NCBI RefSeq assembly: GCF_023515995.1
Contig: NZ_CP097320.1
Span: 1,426,001-1,490,000 of the forward strand
Source: Candidatus Mycobacterium methanotrophicum
Lineage (GTDB): Bacteria; Actinomycetota; Actinomycetes; Mycobacteriales; Mycobacteriaceae
Direction: 5' to 3'
DNA length: 64,000 nucleotides
Made by a program: the position numbers and the translations under genes
Shown here: in pieces, positions 33,651 to 46,443 of the stretch
Position numbering within the stretch: the first letter of the stretch is position 1
Layout: the number at the start of each line of letters is the position of its first letter
The notes under the pieces: model-generated
The model's input: the letters and a program-made list of their open reading frames with translations, nothing else
Told to the model about the DNA's origin: nothing
The model's database searches: none

Positions 33651-35486
33651 ATGCCCCGCACGCTGGACCAGTTGGTGACAGCGGCGGCCACCGAGTTGAT
33701 GGCTGCCACCGCATACAACCACGCGGCGATCAGCCAGCGCGTGCTCCGCAATTTGGTGAGCCACTTCAATGTCGATAATGGCTTTCTGCGCCATAACGAC
33801 CACAGGATCCGCGCGACCGTGCTCGTCGCCGAATGGCCACCACGCGAGAATGTTCCCGACCCCGACCCGATCGGTGTGGTCTACTTCGCCGAGGCCGACT
33901 CCGTCTTCGCGATTGCTGAAAACCTCAAGGCGCCAAAGGTTGTGCGTCCCGACGTTGGGAACGCCGACTACCAACGCAATATCGAGAAGGGAACCGGTAT
34001 CCCGGCTAGTTCGCTGGCCTGCGTGCCGCTGCTGTCCGGCGACCTCACCATCGGAATCCTGGGTTTCGTCAAGTTCGGTGACCGCGAATGGCTGCCGGAG
34101 GAGCTCAGTGCACTGCAGGCTATCGCGACACTGTTCGCTCAGGTGCAGGCGCGCATCCTGGCCGAAGAACGACTTCACTATCTCGCCGAACACGATGACC
34201 TGACCGGGCTGCTGAATCGCAGGGCGCTGATCGAATGCCTCGACGACCGGCTCGCTGAGGGCCAGCCGGGGCCCGTGGCGCTGGTGTTTCTCAATCTCGA
34301 CCGCCTCAAGGCAGTCAACGACCACCTCGGCCACAAGGCCGGCGACCGGTTCATCGAGGCCTTTGCTGCGCTGCTGCGCGAAGCCGCTGGCCCGTCGGCG
34401 ATCGTGGCACGCTTCGGCGGTGACGAGTTCGCCATTGTGCCAGCGGTTTCCATGGATGCTGCGGCCGCCGAATCGTTGGCCCAACAGCTGCAGCAGCGAG
34501 TTCACCGGCAGGTGGCAGTCGATGGCGAGAAGGTCACTCGGACCGCGAGCATCGGCGTCGCGGTGGGTGTGCCCGGCAGAGACGACGCATCAGACCTACT
34601 CCGCCGAGCCGACCAGGCCCTGCTATCCGTCAAGAGTGTCGGCGGAAACACGGTGGTGGCCTTTGACCCGGAGATGGCGGAAAAGTACGCCATTCGCAAC
34701 GATATCGAGCTGCACTTGGAAGGCGCCATCGACAGGGACAGCAGCGCCCTGGTCCTGCACTATCTCCCGGAGTTCGACATGCGCACCGGTGAGATTCTCG
34801 GCACCGAAGCGCTCATCCGGTGGCGACACCCCACGCGTGGGCTACTGATGCCGGACTCGTTCCTGGGTGTGGTGGAATCCATCAACTTGGCCGGCAAGCT
34901 CGGGCGCCTCGTTATGCGCACAGCCTGCGCGCAGTTCAGTGATTGGCATGACCAGGGCCTCGGACGCGACATCGTGTTGAGCATCAACGTGTCGCCCGCG
35001 CAACTCGTCACCGACGGCTTTGTCGCCATGGTCGCCGCAACGCTGGACGAGTTCGCTCTCGACCCTGGCACAGTGTGTTTGGAGGTCACCGAGCATGTCG
35101 TCGTCAAAGATGTCGAAACCACCCGCAAGACCTTGGCGGGCTTGAAGGAGATCGGCGTGCGGGTGGCGATCGATGACTTCGGCACGGGTTACAGTGCTTT
35201 GACATATCTGAAGTCACTGCCTGTCGACACGCTCAAGATCGACAAGGAATTCGTCCGCGACCTGGGGACCGACTCGGCCGACCTGGCGATCCTGCGGCAG
35301 GTTGTCGCCTTGGCCGATGCCTTCGGGCTCGGCGTGATCGCCGAAGGCGTCGAGACCGCTGGGGCGGCCCGAGCCCTACTCGAATTGGGTTGCTATCGGG
35401 CACAGGGTTTTCTGCTGTCCCGTCCGCTGCACAGGGTTGCGATGGAGTCGCTGCTCGCCCAACGTCGCATACCGATAAAGCTTTAG
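33651..35486 (+). CDS. GAF-GGDEF-EAL protein (Rv1354c-like, c-di-GMP turnover)
   Basis: A 611-residue protein with a GAF-like sensor (about 1-170), a diguanylate cyclase domain (about 175-340, FGGDEFAIV at about 255-263) and an EAL phosphodiesterase domain (about 350-600, TEALIRW at about 384). Both motifs are intact, and so are the EAL-domain DDFGTGYS and EGVET. It should make and degrade cyclic di-GMP in the cytosol, as its M. tuberculosis homologue Rv1354c does. An almost identical GAF and GGDEF part exists in broken form at 28290-30283. Nearness to the polysaccharide locus makes c-di-GMP control of the glycan thinkable, but no direct link is visible. Confidence 0.93.
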   Translation: MPRTLDQLVTAAATELMAATAYNHAAISQRVLRNLVSHFNVDNGFLRHNDHRIRATVLVAEWPPRENVPDPDPIGVVYFAEADSVFAIAENLKAPKVVRPDVGNADYQRNIEKGTGIPASSLACVPLLSGDLTIGILGFVKFGDREWLPEELSALQAIATLFAQVQARILAEERLHYLAEHDDLTGLLNRRALIECLDDRLAEGQPGPVALVFLNLDRLKAVNDHLGHKAGDRFIEAFAALLREAAGPSAIVARFGGDEFAIVPAVSMDAAAAESLAQQLQQRVHRQVAVDGEKVTRTASIGVAVGVPGRDDASDLLRRADQALLSVKSVGGNTVVAFDPEMAEKYAIRNDIELHLEGAIDRDSSALVLHYLPEFDMRTGEILGTEALIRWRHPTRGLLMPDSFLGVVESINLAGKLGRLVMRTACAQFSDWHDQGLGRDIVLSINVSPAQLVTDGFVAMVAATLDEFALDPGTVCLEVTEHVVVKDVETTRKTLAGLKEIGVRVAIDDFGTGYSALTYLKSLPVDTLKIDKEFVRDLGTDSADLAILRQVVALADAFGLGVIAEGVETAGAARALLELGCYRAQGFLLSRPLHRVAMESLLAQRRIPIKL

Positions 35487-35509
35487 ACCTGGTGTAGACC
35501 GGCGAATTC

Positions 35510-36277
35510 CTAGACCACATGTTGGCGGGTGAACGCGAGATCACCTCGACGGTAGAGTTCGCTGGTCAGCTGATCGTTCTCGGTAAGGATCCTGGCAGCT
35601 TGCTTGGGCTCGGCGTGGTTGATGAAATCGTACCGGTCCCACCAGATCATCTTGGTTCGGTAGCGATCGTCGGGATAGGGGGTTGCTGGAATCGGCGCCA
35701 CCACGCCGCCAGACGACCGCCAGCGGTTCAGCACGTAGGTGGCTGCGGTCGCCATGAAGAACTGGAAACCGAGAAATGTGGCCATGTAGAAACCACTGCG
35801 GGCCAGCGCAGTGGTCACCGGACGATCCCGATCCCAATCGTCGGCGACCCAGCCCGTCTTCATCTCCATGACGCCGAACGGGATCCGGTCGCCGATCATG
35901 TCGCGAACCGCCTGTTCCCCGGGCTGTCCCGCCCATTCGACGACCGCATGTGAGTCGTCGGGCGACCGCAGCGGTCCGATGGCACGCAATCCGCCGGCCA
36001 TCCGTCCGTCGTCGTCGATCGCCGCGCAGAACATGATCGTGTCGGCCCCGGTCCGCAGCACGTCGATGTCAAGGGCGCACTCGACGCCGTGCTGGCGATA
36101 ACTGCCCTCAGCGCCTGAGCAGAACTCGGCCCACAAATCGGGGTCGATCGTCGGTTGGGACAAGATCAACGTGCAGCCGATGTCGGGGTCGGGCCAGCTA
36201 AGTCGCTGGCGCAGCTCGAAGCTACCGCCAGCCATAGAATCCACCGGAAAATCACTGTTTGGTATCCGTTGATGCAT
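35510..36277 (-). CDS. conserved hypothetical protein, possibly GNAT/FeeM-like
   Basis: A 255-residue protein that I cannot place with confidence. It begins MHQRIPNSDFPVDSM. The stretch IMFCAAIDDDGRMAGGLRAIGPL resembles the central beta-strand of acyl-homoserine-lactone synthase or FeeM-type acyltransferases, where a bound acyl group meets an amino group. Later it has MIGDRIPFGVMEMKTGWVAD and ALARSGFYMATFLGFQFFMAT, with a short hydrophobic run. It has no membrane topology beyond that. It is convergent with the GGDEF-EAL gene, with a gap of 23 bases. Upstream lies a long AT-rich gap. Confidence 0.55.
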   Translation of the reverse strand: MHQRIPNSDFPVDSMAGGSFELRQRLSWPDPDIGCTLILSQPTIDPDLWAEFCSGAEGSYRQHGVECALDIDVLRTGADTIMFCAAIDDDGRMAGGLRAIGPLRSPDDSHAVVEWAGQPGEQAVRDMIGDRIPFGVMEMKTGWVADDWDRDRPVTTALARSGFYMATFLGFQFFMATAATYVLNRWRSSGGVVAPIPATPYPDDRYRTKMIWWDRYDFINHAEPKQAARILTENDQLTSELYRRGDLAFTRQHVV

Positions 36278-36718
36278 TTTGCCGAACTCCAGTATTGTTA
36301 TTCCCCGATCTAGGTACGAATCGGATCTAATACGGCCTCTTGCCTACTTAATTCTCTCCGCGAATTGAATTCTAACTCGCGGCCGTTTCTGCTAAGAAAA
36401 AACACTGTGCGGGTCGGCGATATTCTGCCACGAACGTGCAGGCAACAACGGTAAATAAAAGTAGGGCCGCTGTATCGGCGAACGATGACCCGAAAACTTA
36501 CCAAGGGTGCTCCCTGCCGGTGCCAATGTACCGCGGCGCCCCCATCGGCGATAGTTAGCTGAATGGAGGCCGGACATATACTCAGCCGGGGTTAAGAATC
36601 AACTCAGGTTTCCCGCCGGCGCGCGCAGAGCTTCCCCGCCGCACCACACATGCGGGTCGTGACGGGCAGGGGCAGCCAGCAAACCAACCGAGGGCAGCCG
36701 GGTCGGCCGCCGGTGCGG
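36278..36718. other. 441-base gene-free region, partly AT-rich
   Basis: No gene is supported. From about 36285 to 36470 the base composition is clearly poorer in GC than the flanks, with AATTGAATTC and GGTAAATAAAAGTAG words. The promoter of the minus-strand gene at 36277 should lie in this part. The right half (36560-36718) is GC-rich again and may hold the end of the lipid cassette transcript. Confidence 0.4.
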
Positions 36719-36961
36719 TCAGGCCGCGCCGGCGGCGACCTCACGAGCGAGCTGCTCGATCGTTGGAAACGTGTACGGCAGAAAGGCAGATAGCGGGCGG
36801 CCGACGAAGTCTTCCAGCTCGCCCATCAGCGCGACCGCATCGGCCGAATCGAGGCCTAGGTGGTCGAAGCGGCGACTGCGATCGACCTCGTCAGCCCGGG
36901 TCTTCGTCCGCTGCGCGACATATGCGGCCAGCATCGCTTCGATCTCCTGGTAGCTCTTAAT
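36719..36961 (-). CDS. acyl carrier protein of the lipid cassette
   Basis: A small acyl carrier protein. The phosphopantetheine motif is GLDSADAVALMGELEDFVG, with serine 30 counted from ATG 36934 (serine 39 from the longer start). The helical ends are LAAYVAQRTKTRADEV and FPTIEQLAREVAAG. It should carry the fatty chain activated by the FAAL (40496). ATG 36934 follows CAGGAG nine bases upstream. A rare ATT start at 36961 after AGGAGG gives KSYQEIEAMLAAY and would be the better-placed start. Last gene of the cassette, 62 bases after the methyltransferase gene. Confidence 0.82.
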   Translation of the reverse strand: MKSYQEIEAMLAAYVAQRTKTRADEVDRSRRFDHLGLDSADAVALMGELEDFVGRPLSAFLPYTFPTIEQLAREVAAGAA

Positions 36962-37023
36962 CTCGTCCTCCTGCGGATTGTCGATAGGGCGCCGTTAGCT
37001 GGCTGCGCCGGGGGTGTTCACCG

Positions 37024-37899
37024 CTACCAGCGGCCTGGCAGGTCGATCCGTCGCATCGTCAAGCGCAGCAACGTGAACGCGCCCAGCTCCATCGAGTAGG
37101 CGAACATGCGCAGGTAACGCTCGTAGCGCACGACCATCTCCTCGCTCGACGCCACGACCGCATCGGCTCGTCGCGTGCGCAGGCGGTCGAACCACGCACG
37201 CAAGGTCTTGACATAGTCGGCGCGATCGTTGCGCACTCGTTCGATCTCGAGCACCATCTCGGCGGCGCGGGCGATGTCGGCCAGCCGCGGCAGCTCCGAC
37301 TCGGGAAAGATCTCATCGACGATGAACCGATCCCGCAGCGGTCGATCGCGCGGGACGTCGCCGTAGGCGATGGTCTGCAGCGAGAGCCGTCCGCCCGGCT
37401 TGAGCCAGCTGCGGCAAGCGCAAAAGAACCGGCGGTAAGCCTCGATTTGCTCCTCCGACGACAAGCCTTGACGCGCGAAATGCTCGAAAGCGCCGATCGA
37501 GATGATGGCATCGAACGGCGCGTCCGGTTCGTAGTCAGTCCAATTGCGCACCAAGACCTCGGCGTTGGCCGGGGCGCTCGCACGCAGGTACTCGGCTTGC
37601 GCCTCGGACAGGGTGAGGCCCACCACCTGCTCGACGTCCGACGAGTCCACTAAATGGGTGAGCAGGGAACCCCAGCCGCAGCCGACGTCGAGCACCCGCG
37701 CCGTCCCGGCCGCGCCTGCCTGCGCGACGTGGTAGTCGAGCTTGCGGCGCTGTGCCTGCTCGAGATCGTCGTCCGCGGTCTCCCACATCGCGCACGAGTA
37801 CGTCATCGTGGGATCGAGCCACACCTGCCAGAATTCGTTGCCGATGTCGTAATGGTGGCGGATCGCGGCCGAGCCGGCGCCCAGATAGGTCTCGCCCAT
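37024..37899 (-). CDS. cyclopropane-fatty-acid synthase-like methyltransferase
   Basis: A 291-residue SAM-dependent enzyme of the CFA synthase/mycolic acid cyclopropane synthase family. It has HHYDIGNEFWQVWLDPTMTYS (about 15-35), the SAM loop VLDVGCGWGSLLTH (about 68-81), and SIGAFEHF, the catalytic region of the family. The family transfers a methyl group to a cis double bond, giving a cyclopropane, methyl branch or alcohol. With a desaturase next to it, the double bond is probably made first and then methylated. It starts right after the desaturase stop, so translation is coupled. Confidence 0.88.
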   Translation of the reverse strand: MGETYLGAGSAAIRHHYDIGNEFWQVWLDPTMTYSCAMWETADDDLEQAQRRKLDYHVAQAGAAGTARVLDVGCGWGSLLTHLVDSSDVEQVVGLTLSEAQAEYLRASAPANAEVLVRNWTDYEPDAPFDAIISIGAFEHFARQGLSSEEQIEAYRRFFCACRSWLKPGGRLSLQTIAYGDVPRDRPLRDRFIVDEIFPESELPRLADIARAAEMVLEIERVRNDRADYVKTLRAWFDRLRTRRADAVVASSEEMVVRYERYLRMFAYSMELGAFTLLRLTMRRIDLPGRW

Positions 37900-38760
37900 T
37901 CAGGACTCCGTCCTGCTGCGCTCGGGCTGCTTGAGGTCACCGGCCAATCCGCACCACGACAACCCGCGGATCAACGCGCCGCCCGGGTCGACCTGCCACC
38001 AGCGCACCCGGGTGGTGTATGAGCGCGGCGCGTCGTGATGATTGCCGTGGTTGCCGCCGCCGAGGGCGGGCAGCGTGAGCCAGAAATTGTTGCGCGCCTG
38101 CCCCGAGTGTGGCAACCGCGCGCGGCCGCCGAGCGCATGGCCGAAGGAGTTGACGGCCCACGTGAGATGGCTCACCACGAATATCCGGGTCATTCCGCCC
38201 CACAGAAAACCGGTCAGAGCGCCTCGTGGGCCGCCGGCGGCCCAACCGATCAACGTCGGGATCGCCAACCCAAGCGCGCCCCACCACAAGTAGCTCCGGT
38301 GCAGCGACATGGCGCGTGGGCTTTGCCACAGGTCCTTCACGTCGCGCGCGGAAATCGTCATTGCGGTGTGTTCGGGCCGAAACAGCCACCCGACGTGCGC
38401 GTGCAGCAGCCCGCGCACGCCACCGACCGGCCAGTGCGGCGAGTGCGGATCGCCCTCGCGGTCGGTGGACGCGTGGTGGCGTCGATGCGTCGCCACCCAC
38501 CACATCACCGGGCCGAGGAAGGCGCTCGAGCCGAGCGCACCCAGCACCCAGACCAGCGCGGGCGCAGCGGTGAACGCGCGGTGCGCGAAGTAGCGGTGCA
38601 AGCCCAGCTCCACGCCCGCCATCGTGGCCAGCGTCCCGACGACGAACACGATCAGGTCGGTCCGCGACGGTCCGATCCCGACAAAGCACAACGCCACTGC
38701 CGCGATCAGGCTCGCGGCCGGCGCGAAGACCGCGAAGGCCGCCAGCAGGTAGCCGCGCAT
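37900..38760 (-). CDS. membrane fatty-acyl desaturase
   Basis: A 286-residue integral membrane desaturase with four membrane segments and the three histidine boxes HRYFAH (about 55-60), HRRHH (about 92-96) and GNHGNHHDAP (about 230-239), which hold a di-iron site. The family makes cis double bonds in acyl chains bound to CoA or ACP. Start ATG 38760 overlaps the FAAL stop in TGATG. The frame could also open upstream at 38829 inside the FAAL gene. The FAAL and ACP neighbours suggest that the substrate is an acyl-ACP. Confidence 0.88.
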   Translation of the reverse strand: MRGYLLAAFAVFAPAASLIAAVALCFVGIGPSRTDLIVFVVGTLATMAGVELGLHRYFAHRAFTAAPALVWVLGALGSSAFLGPVMWWVATHRRHHASTDREGDPHSPHWPVGGVRGLLHAHVGWLFRPEHTAMTISARDVKDLWQSPRAMSLHRSYLWWGALGLAIPTLIGWAAGGPRGALTGFLWGGMTRIFVVSHLTWAVNSFGHALGGRARLPHSGQARNNFWLTLPALGGGNHGNHHDAPRSYTTRVRWWQVDPGGALIRGLSWCGLAGDLKQPERSRTES

Positions 38761-40496
38761 CACGGCGTCGCTGCCGTCAGGTGGTGGTGGACCTCGGCGA
38801 GCTCGTCGCGGGCATAGTGCGCCCGGCACTCGCTGCGCCGGATTTTGCCGCTGGTGGTGCGGGGGATGCTGCCGCGGTGAACGAACATGACCGCGTCGGG
38901 CGGTGTCCCGTGTGCGGCGGCGATCGCAGCGACGACCTGATCTGCCACGTCGTTCCAGGCGGCGACCGCGTCACGCGCGATCTCGGTGACGATCACCAGC
39001 CGTTCGTGGGTGCCGTCGTCGTAGCCGAACGCCGCGCATCCGCTCGGGTGCAACGGCGGCAGGCGCAGCTCGTCAACGGTGTGCTCAAGATCTTCGGCGG
39101 CATAGTTGACGCCGTTTTTGACCACGACGTCTTTGGCGCGGCCGGTGATGTACAGCTCGCCGTCGACGACGCAGCCCAGATCACCGGTGCGCAGCCAGGT
39201 CCCGCCGTCGAACTCGGCGCCGAACGTCTCCCGCGAGGCCTGCTCCCGGCCGAAGTAGCCGCGCGCGACGCTCGCTCCGGTTACCCAGATCTCGCCCTCG
39301 ACGCCGTCGTCGCAGCGCACCCCATTGTCATTGTCGACGACCGCGAGCTGCAGGCCGCTACGCGCGTGTCCACAGCTCACCCGGGCGCGGCCGCTGGGGT
39401 CGCGCCACACCGGCGACGGCTTGCCGTGCTGTCCGCCCGACACGATCAGCGTCGCCTCGGCGAGCCCGTAGCACGGGTAGAACGCCTCGCGGCGAAAGCC
39501 GACTTCGGCGAACGTCGCCGCGAACCGGTCGAGCGTGGCCGCGCGCACCGGCTCGGCGCCGACGAACGCGAGGTTCCAGCTCGACAAATCCAGCCCGGCC
39601 AGGGCTTTGTCGCCGTGGCGCGCCACGGCGGCGACGCACATCTCGAAGGCGAAGTTCGGCCCGCCGCTGGTGTTGGCGCGATACCGGGTGACCTCCCGCA
39701 ACCAGCGCAGCGGGTGCTTGAGGAACTGCAGCGGCGTCATGATCACGCATTCGAAACCGGCGAACGCCGGTTGCAGGACGTTGCCGATGAGCCCCATGTC
39801 GTGCTGGAACGGCAGCCAGCCCAGAACCACCGTCGACGGGCCGTGCCCGAACGCGTCCCGGATCATCACCTCGTTGGCGATCAGATTCGCGTGGGTCACC
39901 ATCACGCCCCGCGGCACGCCGGACGAGCCTGACGAATACTGCAGGATGGCCAGATCCTCCGGCGCGACGGTCAACGGCTCCGCCGGTGCGTGCGTCGTGC
40001 TTACCTCGTCGATCGCGACGCACGGGACTTGCGCCAGCTCGGGAACCAGGTCCCGCGCGGCGAGGAGTTCGCGGGTGGTGAGCAGGACGTGCGGTCGGGC
40101 ATCGGCGGCGATTGAGCGCAGCCGCGGCAGTGCCTGCGCGAGCCGCGACGGGATCGGGACGTGCGCGGGAACCGCGCATACTCCGGCCGACAGGCAGCCG
40201 AACAGCGCGTCGAGAAAGGTCGTGTCCTGCGGCAGCAGCAACAGCGCGCGCGGCTGCTCCCCGGTGCGTGCAAGGCGTTTCAGTTCGACGGCCACCGCCC
40301 GTGCACCGGCGGCGAGCTCGGACCAAGTGCGGGTGCTGACGCCGTCGCCGTCGCCGTCGCCGAGAAAGGAGAACGCGCGGCGATCCGGGTGCGCGAGGGC
40401 ATGCTGCTCGAGGAGATGCGCGATGGTGATGCCGTCGTCGGTGTGCGCGCCCGCGCCGGAGCCTCGCGCCTGGTTTGCGGTTGGCAATGCCGTCAT
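38760..40496 (-). CDS. fatty-acyl-AMP ligase (FAAL)
   Basis: A 578-residue adenylating enzyme. The core has LQYSSGSSGVPRGVMVTH (P-loop), LPFQHDMGLIGNVLQP and YGLAEATLIV, all typical of fatty-acyl-AMP ligases rather than acyl-CoA ligases. The C-terminal domain has WLRTGDLG, GRAKDVVVKNG and the catalytic lysine near SGKIRR. It should activate a free fatty acid to acyl-AMP and hand it to the ACP at the end of the cassette. ATG 40496 is chosen over 40544 because AGGGGAG precedes it. It is the first gene of the four and is divergent from the tRNA-TetR-mfd block. Confidence 0.9.
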   Translation of the reverse strand: MTALPTANQARGSGAGAHTDDGITIAHLLEQHALAHPDRRAFSFLGDGDGDGVSTRTWSELAAGARAVAVELKRLARTGEQPRALLLLPQDTTFLDALFGCLSAGVCAVPAHVPIPSRLAQALPRLRSIAADARPHVLLTTRELLAARDLVPELAQVPCVAIDEVSTTHAPAEPLTVAPEDLAILQYSSGSSGVPRGVMVTHANLIANEVMIRDAFGHGPSTVVLGWLPFQHDMGLIGNVLQPAFAGFECVIMTPLQFLKHPLRWLREVTRYRANTSGGPNFAFEMCVAAVARHGDKALAGLDLSSWNLAFVGAEPVRAATLDRFAATFAEVGFRREAFYPCYGLAEATLIVSGGQHGKPSPVWRDPSGRARVSCGHARSGLQLAVVDNDNGVRCDDGVEGEIWVTGASVARGYFGREQASRETFGAEFDGGTWLRTGDLGCVVDGELYITGRAKDVVVKNGVNYAAEDLEHTVDELRLPPLHPSGCAAFGYDDGTHERLVIVTEIARDAVAAWNDVADQVVAAIAAAHGTPPDAVMFVHRGSIPRTTSGKIRRSECRAHYARDELAEVHHHLTAATP

Positions 40497-40638
40497 GTCC
40501 GTCTCCCCTGTAACAGCCGGGCCCCCAACGGCTGCGTTAAACACACAGCATACCCACAGTTATGGAGCGACGCGGGCCGGATCGCGGCACAGATTGCGCC
40601 GACGAGGCCCGGATGTGGTGGATCGCGCACCGTGCTCG

Positions 40639-40710
40639 CTCCGTCGCCAGGACTCGAACCTGAACTCTCAGAACCAAAATCTGATGTGCTGCCGATTACA
40701 CCACGACGGA
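40639..40710 (-). tRNA. glnU: tRNA-Gln (anticodon TTG)
   Basis: Read on the minus strand, the cloverleaf folds: acceptor TCCGTCG pairs with CGACGGA, the anticodon arm is TCAGA-TTTTGGT-TCTGA with anticodon TTG, and the T arm has GGTTCGAGTCC. Length is 72 bases with a G discriminator; no CCA is encoded. M. tuberculosis has glnU beside the mfd region, in agreement. Confidence 0.95.
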
Positions 40711-40789
40711 CCGTGCGCCCGCGGCGAGCAGGCCTGCCAGCCGGCTACGCACGCTGCTGCCTTCGTCAGACTGTAGTGCAACCGATAAC

Positions 40790-41434
40790 GTGGTAGGCGT
40801 GGCAGCGCCGGAGAAAGAGGTGCGTGCCCCGCGCGCCAGGATGACCGGCAGCGAGCGGCGGCATCAGCTCATCGATATTGCCCGGTCGCTGTTTGCCGAG
40901 CGCGGCTACGAGGGCACCTCGATCGAGGAGGTCGCGCTGCGCGCCAACGTGTCCAAACCCGTCGTCTACGAGCACTTCGGCGGCAAGGAGGGGCTGTACG
41001 CGGTCGTCGTCGACCGGGAGATGTCGGCCCTGCTGGATGGCATCACGTCGTCGCTGACCAACAATCGATCGCGGGTGCGGGTCGAGCGGGTGGCGCTGGC
41101 GTTGCTGACCTACGTCGAGGAACGCACCGACGGCTTTCGCATCATGATCCGCGACTCGCCGGCGGCCATCAGCTCGGGCACCTATTCCAGTCTGCTCAAC
41201 GACGCTGTCAGCCAGGTCAGCTCGATCCTGGCCGGCGATTTCGCCCGTCGGGGCCTGGATCCCGGTCTTGCGCCGCTGTACGCCCAGGCATTGGTCGGCT
41301 CGGTGTCGATGACCGCCCAGTGGTGGCTCGACACCCGCGAACCCAAGAAGGAAGTCGTGGCCGCGCATCTGGTCAACCTGATGTGGAATGGCCTGACCCA
41401 TCTGGAAGCCGACCCGCACCTGCAGGACGAATGA
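40790..41434 (+). CDS. TetR-family regulator (Rv1019-like)
   Basis: A 214-residue regulator. The DNA-binding helix-turn-helix is at residues about 20-65: RRHQLIDIARSLFAERGYEG, then SIEEVALRANVSKPVVYEHF and GGKEGLYAVVVDRE. The C-terminal ligand-binding helices (RVALALLTYVEERTDGF, LVGSVSMTAQWWLD) are typical of the family. The position between tRNA-Gln and mfd matches Rv1019 of M. tuberculosis, which has been linked to control of the mfd operon. The start GTG 40790 is one option; GTG 40799 is close by. Confidence 0.9.
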   Translation: MVGVAAPEKEVRAPRARMTGSERRHQLIDIARSLFAERGYEGTSIEEVALRANVSKPVVYEHFGGKEGLYAVVVDREMSALLDGITSSLTNNRSRVRVERVALALLTYVEERTDGFRIMIRDSPAAISSGTYSSLLNDAVSQVSSILAGDFARRGLDPGLAPLYAQALVGSVSMTAQWWLDTREPKKEVVAAHLVNLMWNGLTHLEADPHLQDE

Positions 41435-41621
41435 GCTTGCGGCCGCGCGTGCAAGGGACTGGGTATTTGCGGGCGCGACAGTGTATTTCGTATTTCGCGC
41501 CGCATGTTGAGACCCGCTGCTTGTCGCTCATTCCGCCTTCGACGGCTACGAAGTTGCGCCCGCCGGGCTAGAAATTGACGACGTTCGGCCCTCAACTTCG
41601 CCCGCATAGAATGGCGCCATC
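41435..41621 (+). other. intergenic leader of mfd
   Basis: 187 bases without a gene. It should hold the mfd promoter; no convincing -35/-10 pair was found. Confidence 0.4.
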
Positions 41622-45298
<3,677 letters not shown>

Positions 45299-45302
<4 letters not shown>

Positions 45303-46390
45303 CTGTCGTCTTGGCCGACCCTCGCCGACCGTCGCTGGTCCCGGTGGAAGCCGTCGAGTTGCTCGCCGGTGATGTGCAGTACACCGAGGAGATGCCGGTC
45401 GCGGTGCCTTGGACGCTGCCGGCAGCACGCCCCGCGCACACCGGACGCGACGCCCCGGTGCTGCTGTCCTCAGACCCCGACCACCCGTCGGTCAAGGCTC
45501 GATTAGCCGCCGGCGAGCGACTGATTTCTGCGCCCGATCAACAGCCAGGGGAGCGGCTGCTCGACGCGGTCGCGATGATGGACAAACTGCGAACCGCCGG
45601 ACCGTGGGAACGTGAGCAGACTCACGACTCGCTGCGCCGGTTCCTGTTGGAAGAGACCTACGAGGTCTTCGACGCCGTGCGTAGCGGCGATGCCGACGCG
45701 TTGCGCGAAGAGCTCGGCGACGTGCTGCTGCAGGTGCTGTTCCACGCCCGCATCGCCGAGGACGCGCCGCAGCATCCGTTCGGCATTGACGATGTCGCCG
45801 ATACACTGCTCCGCAAATTGGGCAACCGGGCTCCACGGGTCCTCGCCGGAGAAGAGATTTCGCTCCACGACCAGTTGGCTCAGTGGGAGGAGCGCAAGGC
45901 CGTAGAGAAGCGGGCAAAAAGGGCAAAGAAAGCGACGCCCTCGGTGTTTGACGACCTGCCGACCGCTCAGCCGGCTCTAGCGTTGGCGCACAAGGTGGTT
46001 CAACGCGTCACCCGGGCGGGCTTACCGGCCGATCTGATCCCATCGGAAGTTACCTCGATCACGGTTACTGCGGATGTCGACGCTGAAAATGCTTTACGCG
46101 CAGTAGTTTTGGGATTCATGGATACTGTCCGAAGTGCCGAGAAAGCGATCACGGCTGACCGCCGCGGAGACGACGTACCCGCAGAGCTCGATGTGGCTCC
46201 AGTCGGCGTGATCACCGAGAAGGAGTGGCGGGTTCACTGGCTGCCTGACGCCGAGGCGCAGGTGGTCGCCGACGAGGCCGAGGAGCCGGCGGACGACGAG
46301 CCAATCGGCTCAGCGAACCTCAATAAATCGTCGGGCATCGTCGCTGGACAACTGGGGATTGGCCCAGACGCGGCGGCGAGGGGCTGCTGA
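45299..46390 (+). CDS. mazG: MazG-family nucleoside triphosphate pyrophosphohydrolase
   Basis: A 363-residue MazG. It hydrolyses nucleoside triphosphates, cleaning oxidised or abnormal dNTPs. The catalytic helices read [12 protein letters not shown] (about 116-127) and [20 protein letters not shown] (about 135-155), the EEXXE..EXXD motif. The C-terminal copy ([23 protein letters not shown]) is degenerate. Residues about 325-363 ([20 protein letters not shown]...) form an acidic tail; the product is longer than the roughly 325 residues recalled for M. tuberculosis MazG. GTG 45299 overlaps the mfd stop by 4 bases. Confidence 0.93.
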
Positions 46391-46443
46391 CCTACTCGAA
46401 TCCCGTGGGACCATGGTCGGGTAATCGTATGTAGGGGGCTGTC

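Noticed and set aside
36310..36504. 64-codon frame in the AT-rich gap
   Set aside because: No ribosome site, no family likeness and odd amino-acid use; most likely chance.
40497..40638. Promoter for the FAAL operon (TATGCT near 40549 on the minus strand)
   Set aside because: No matching -35 box at a normal distance; too weak to list as a feature.
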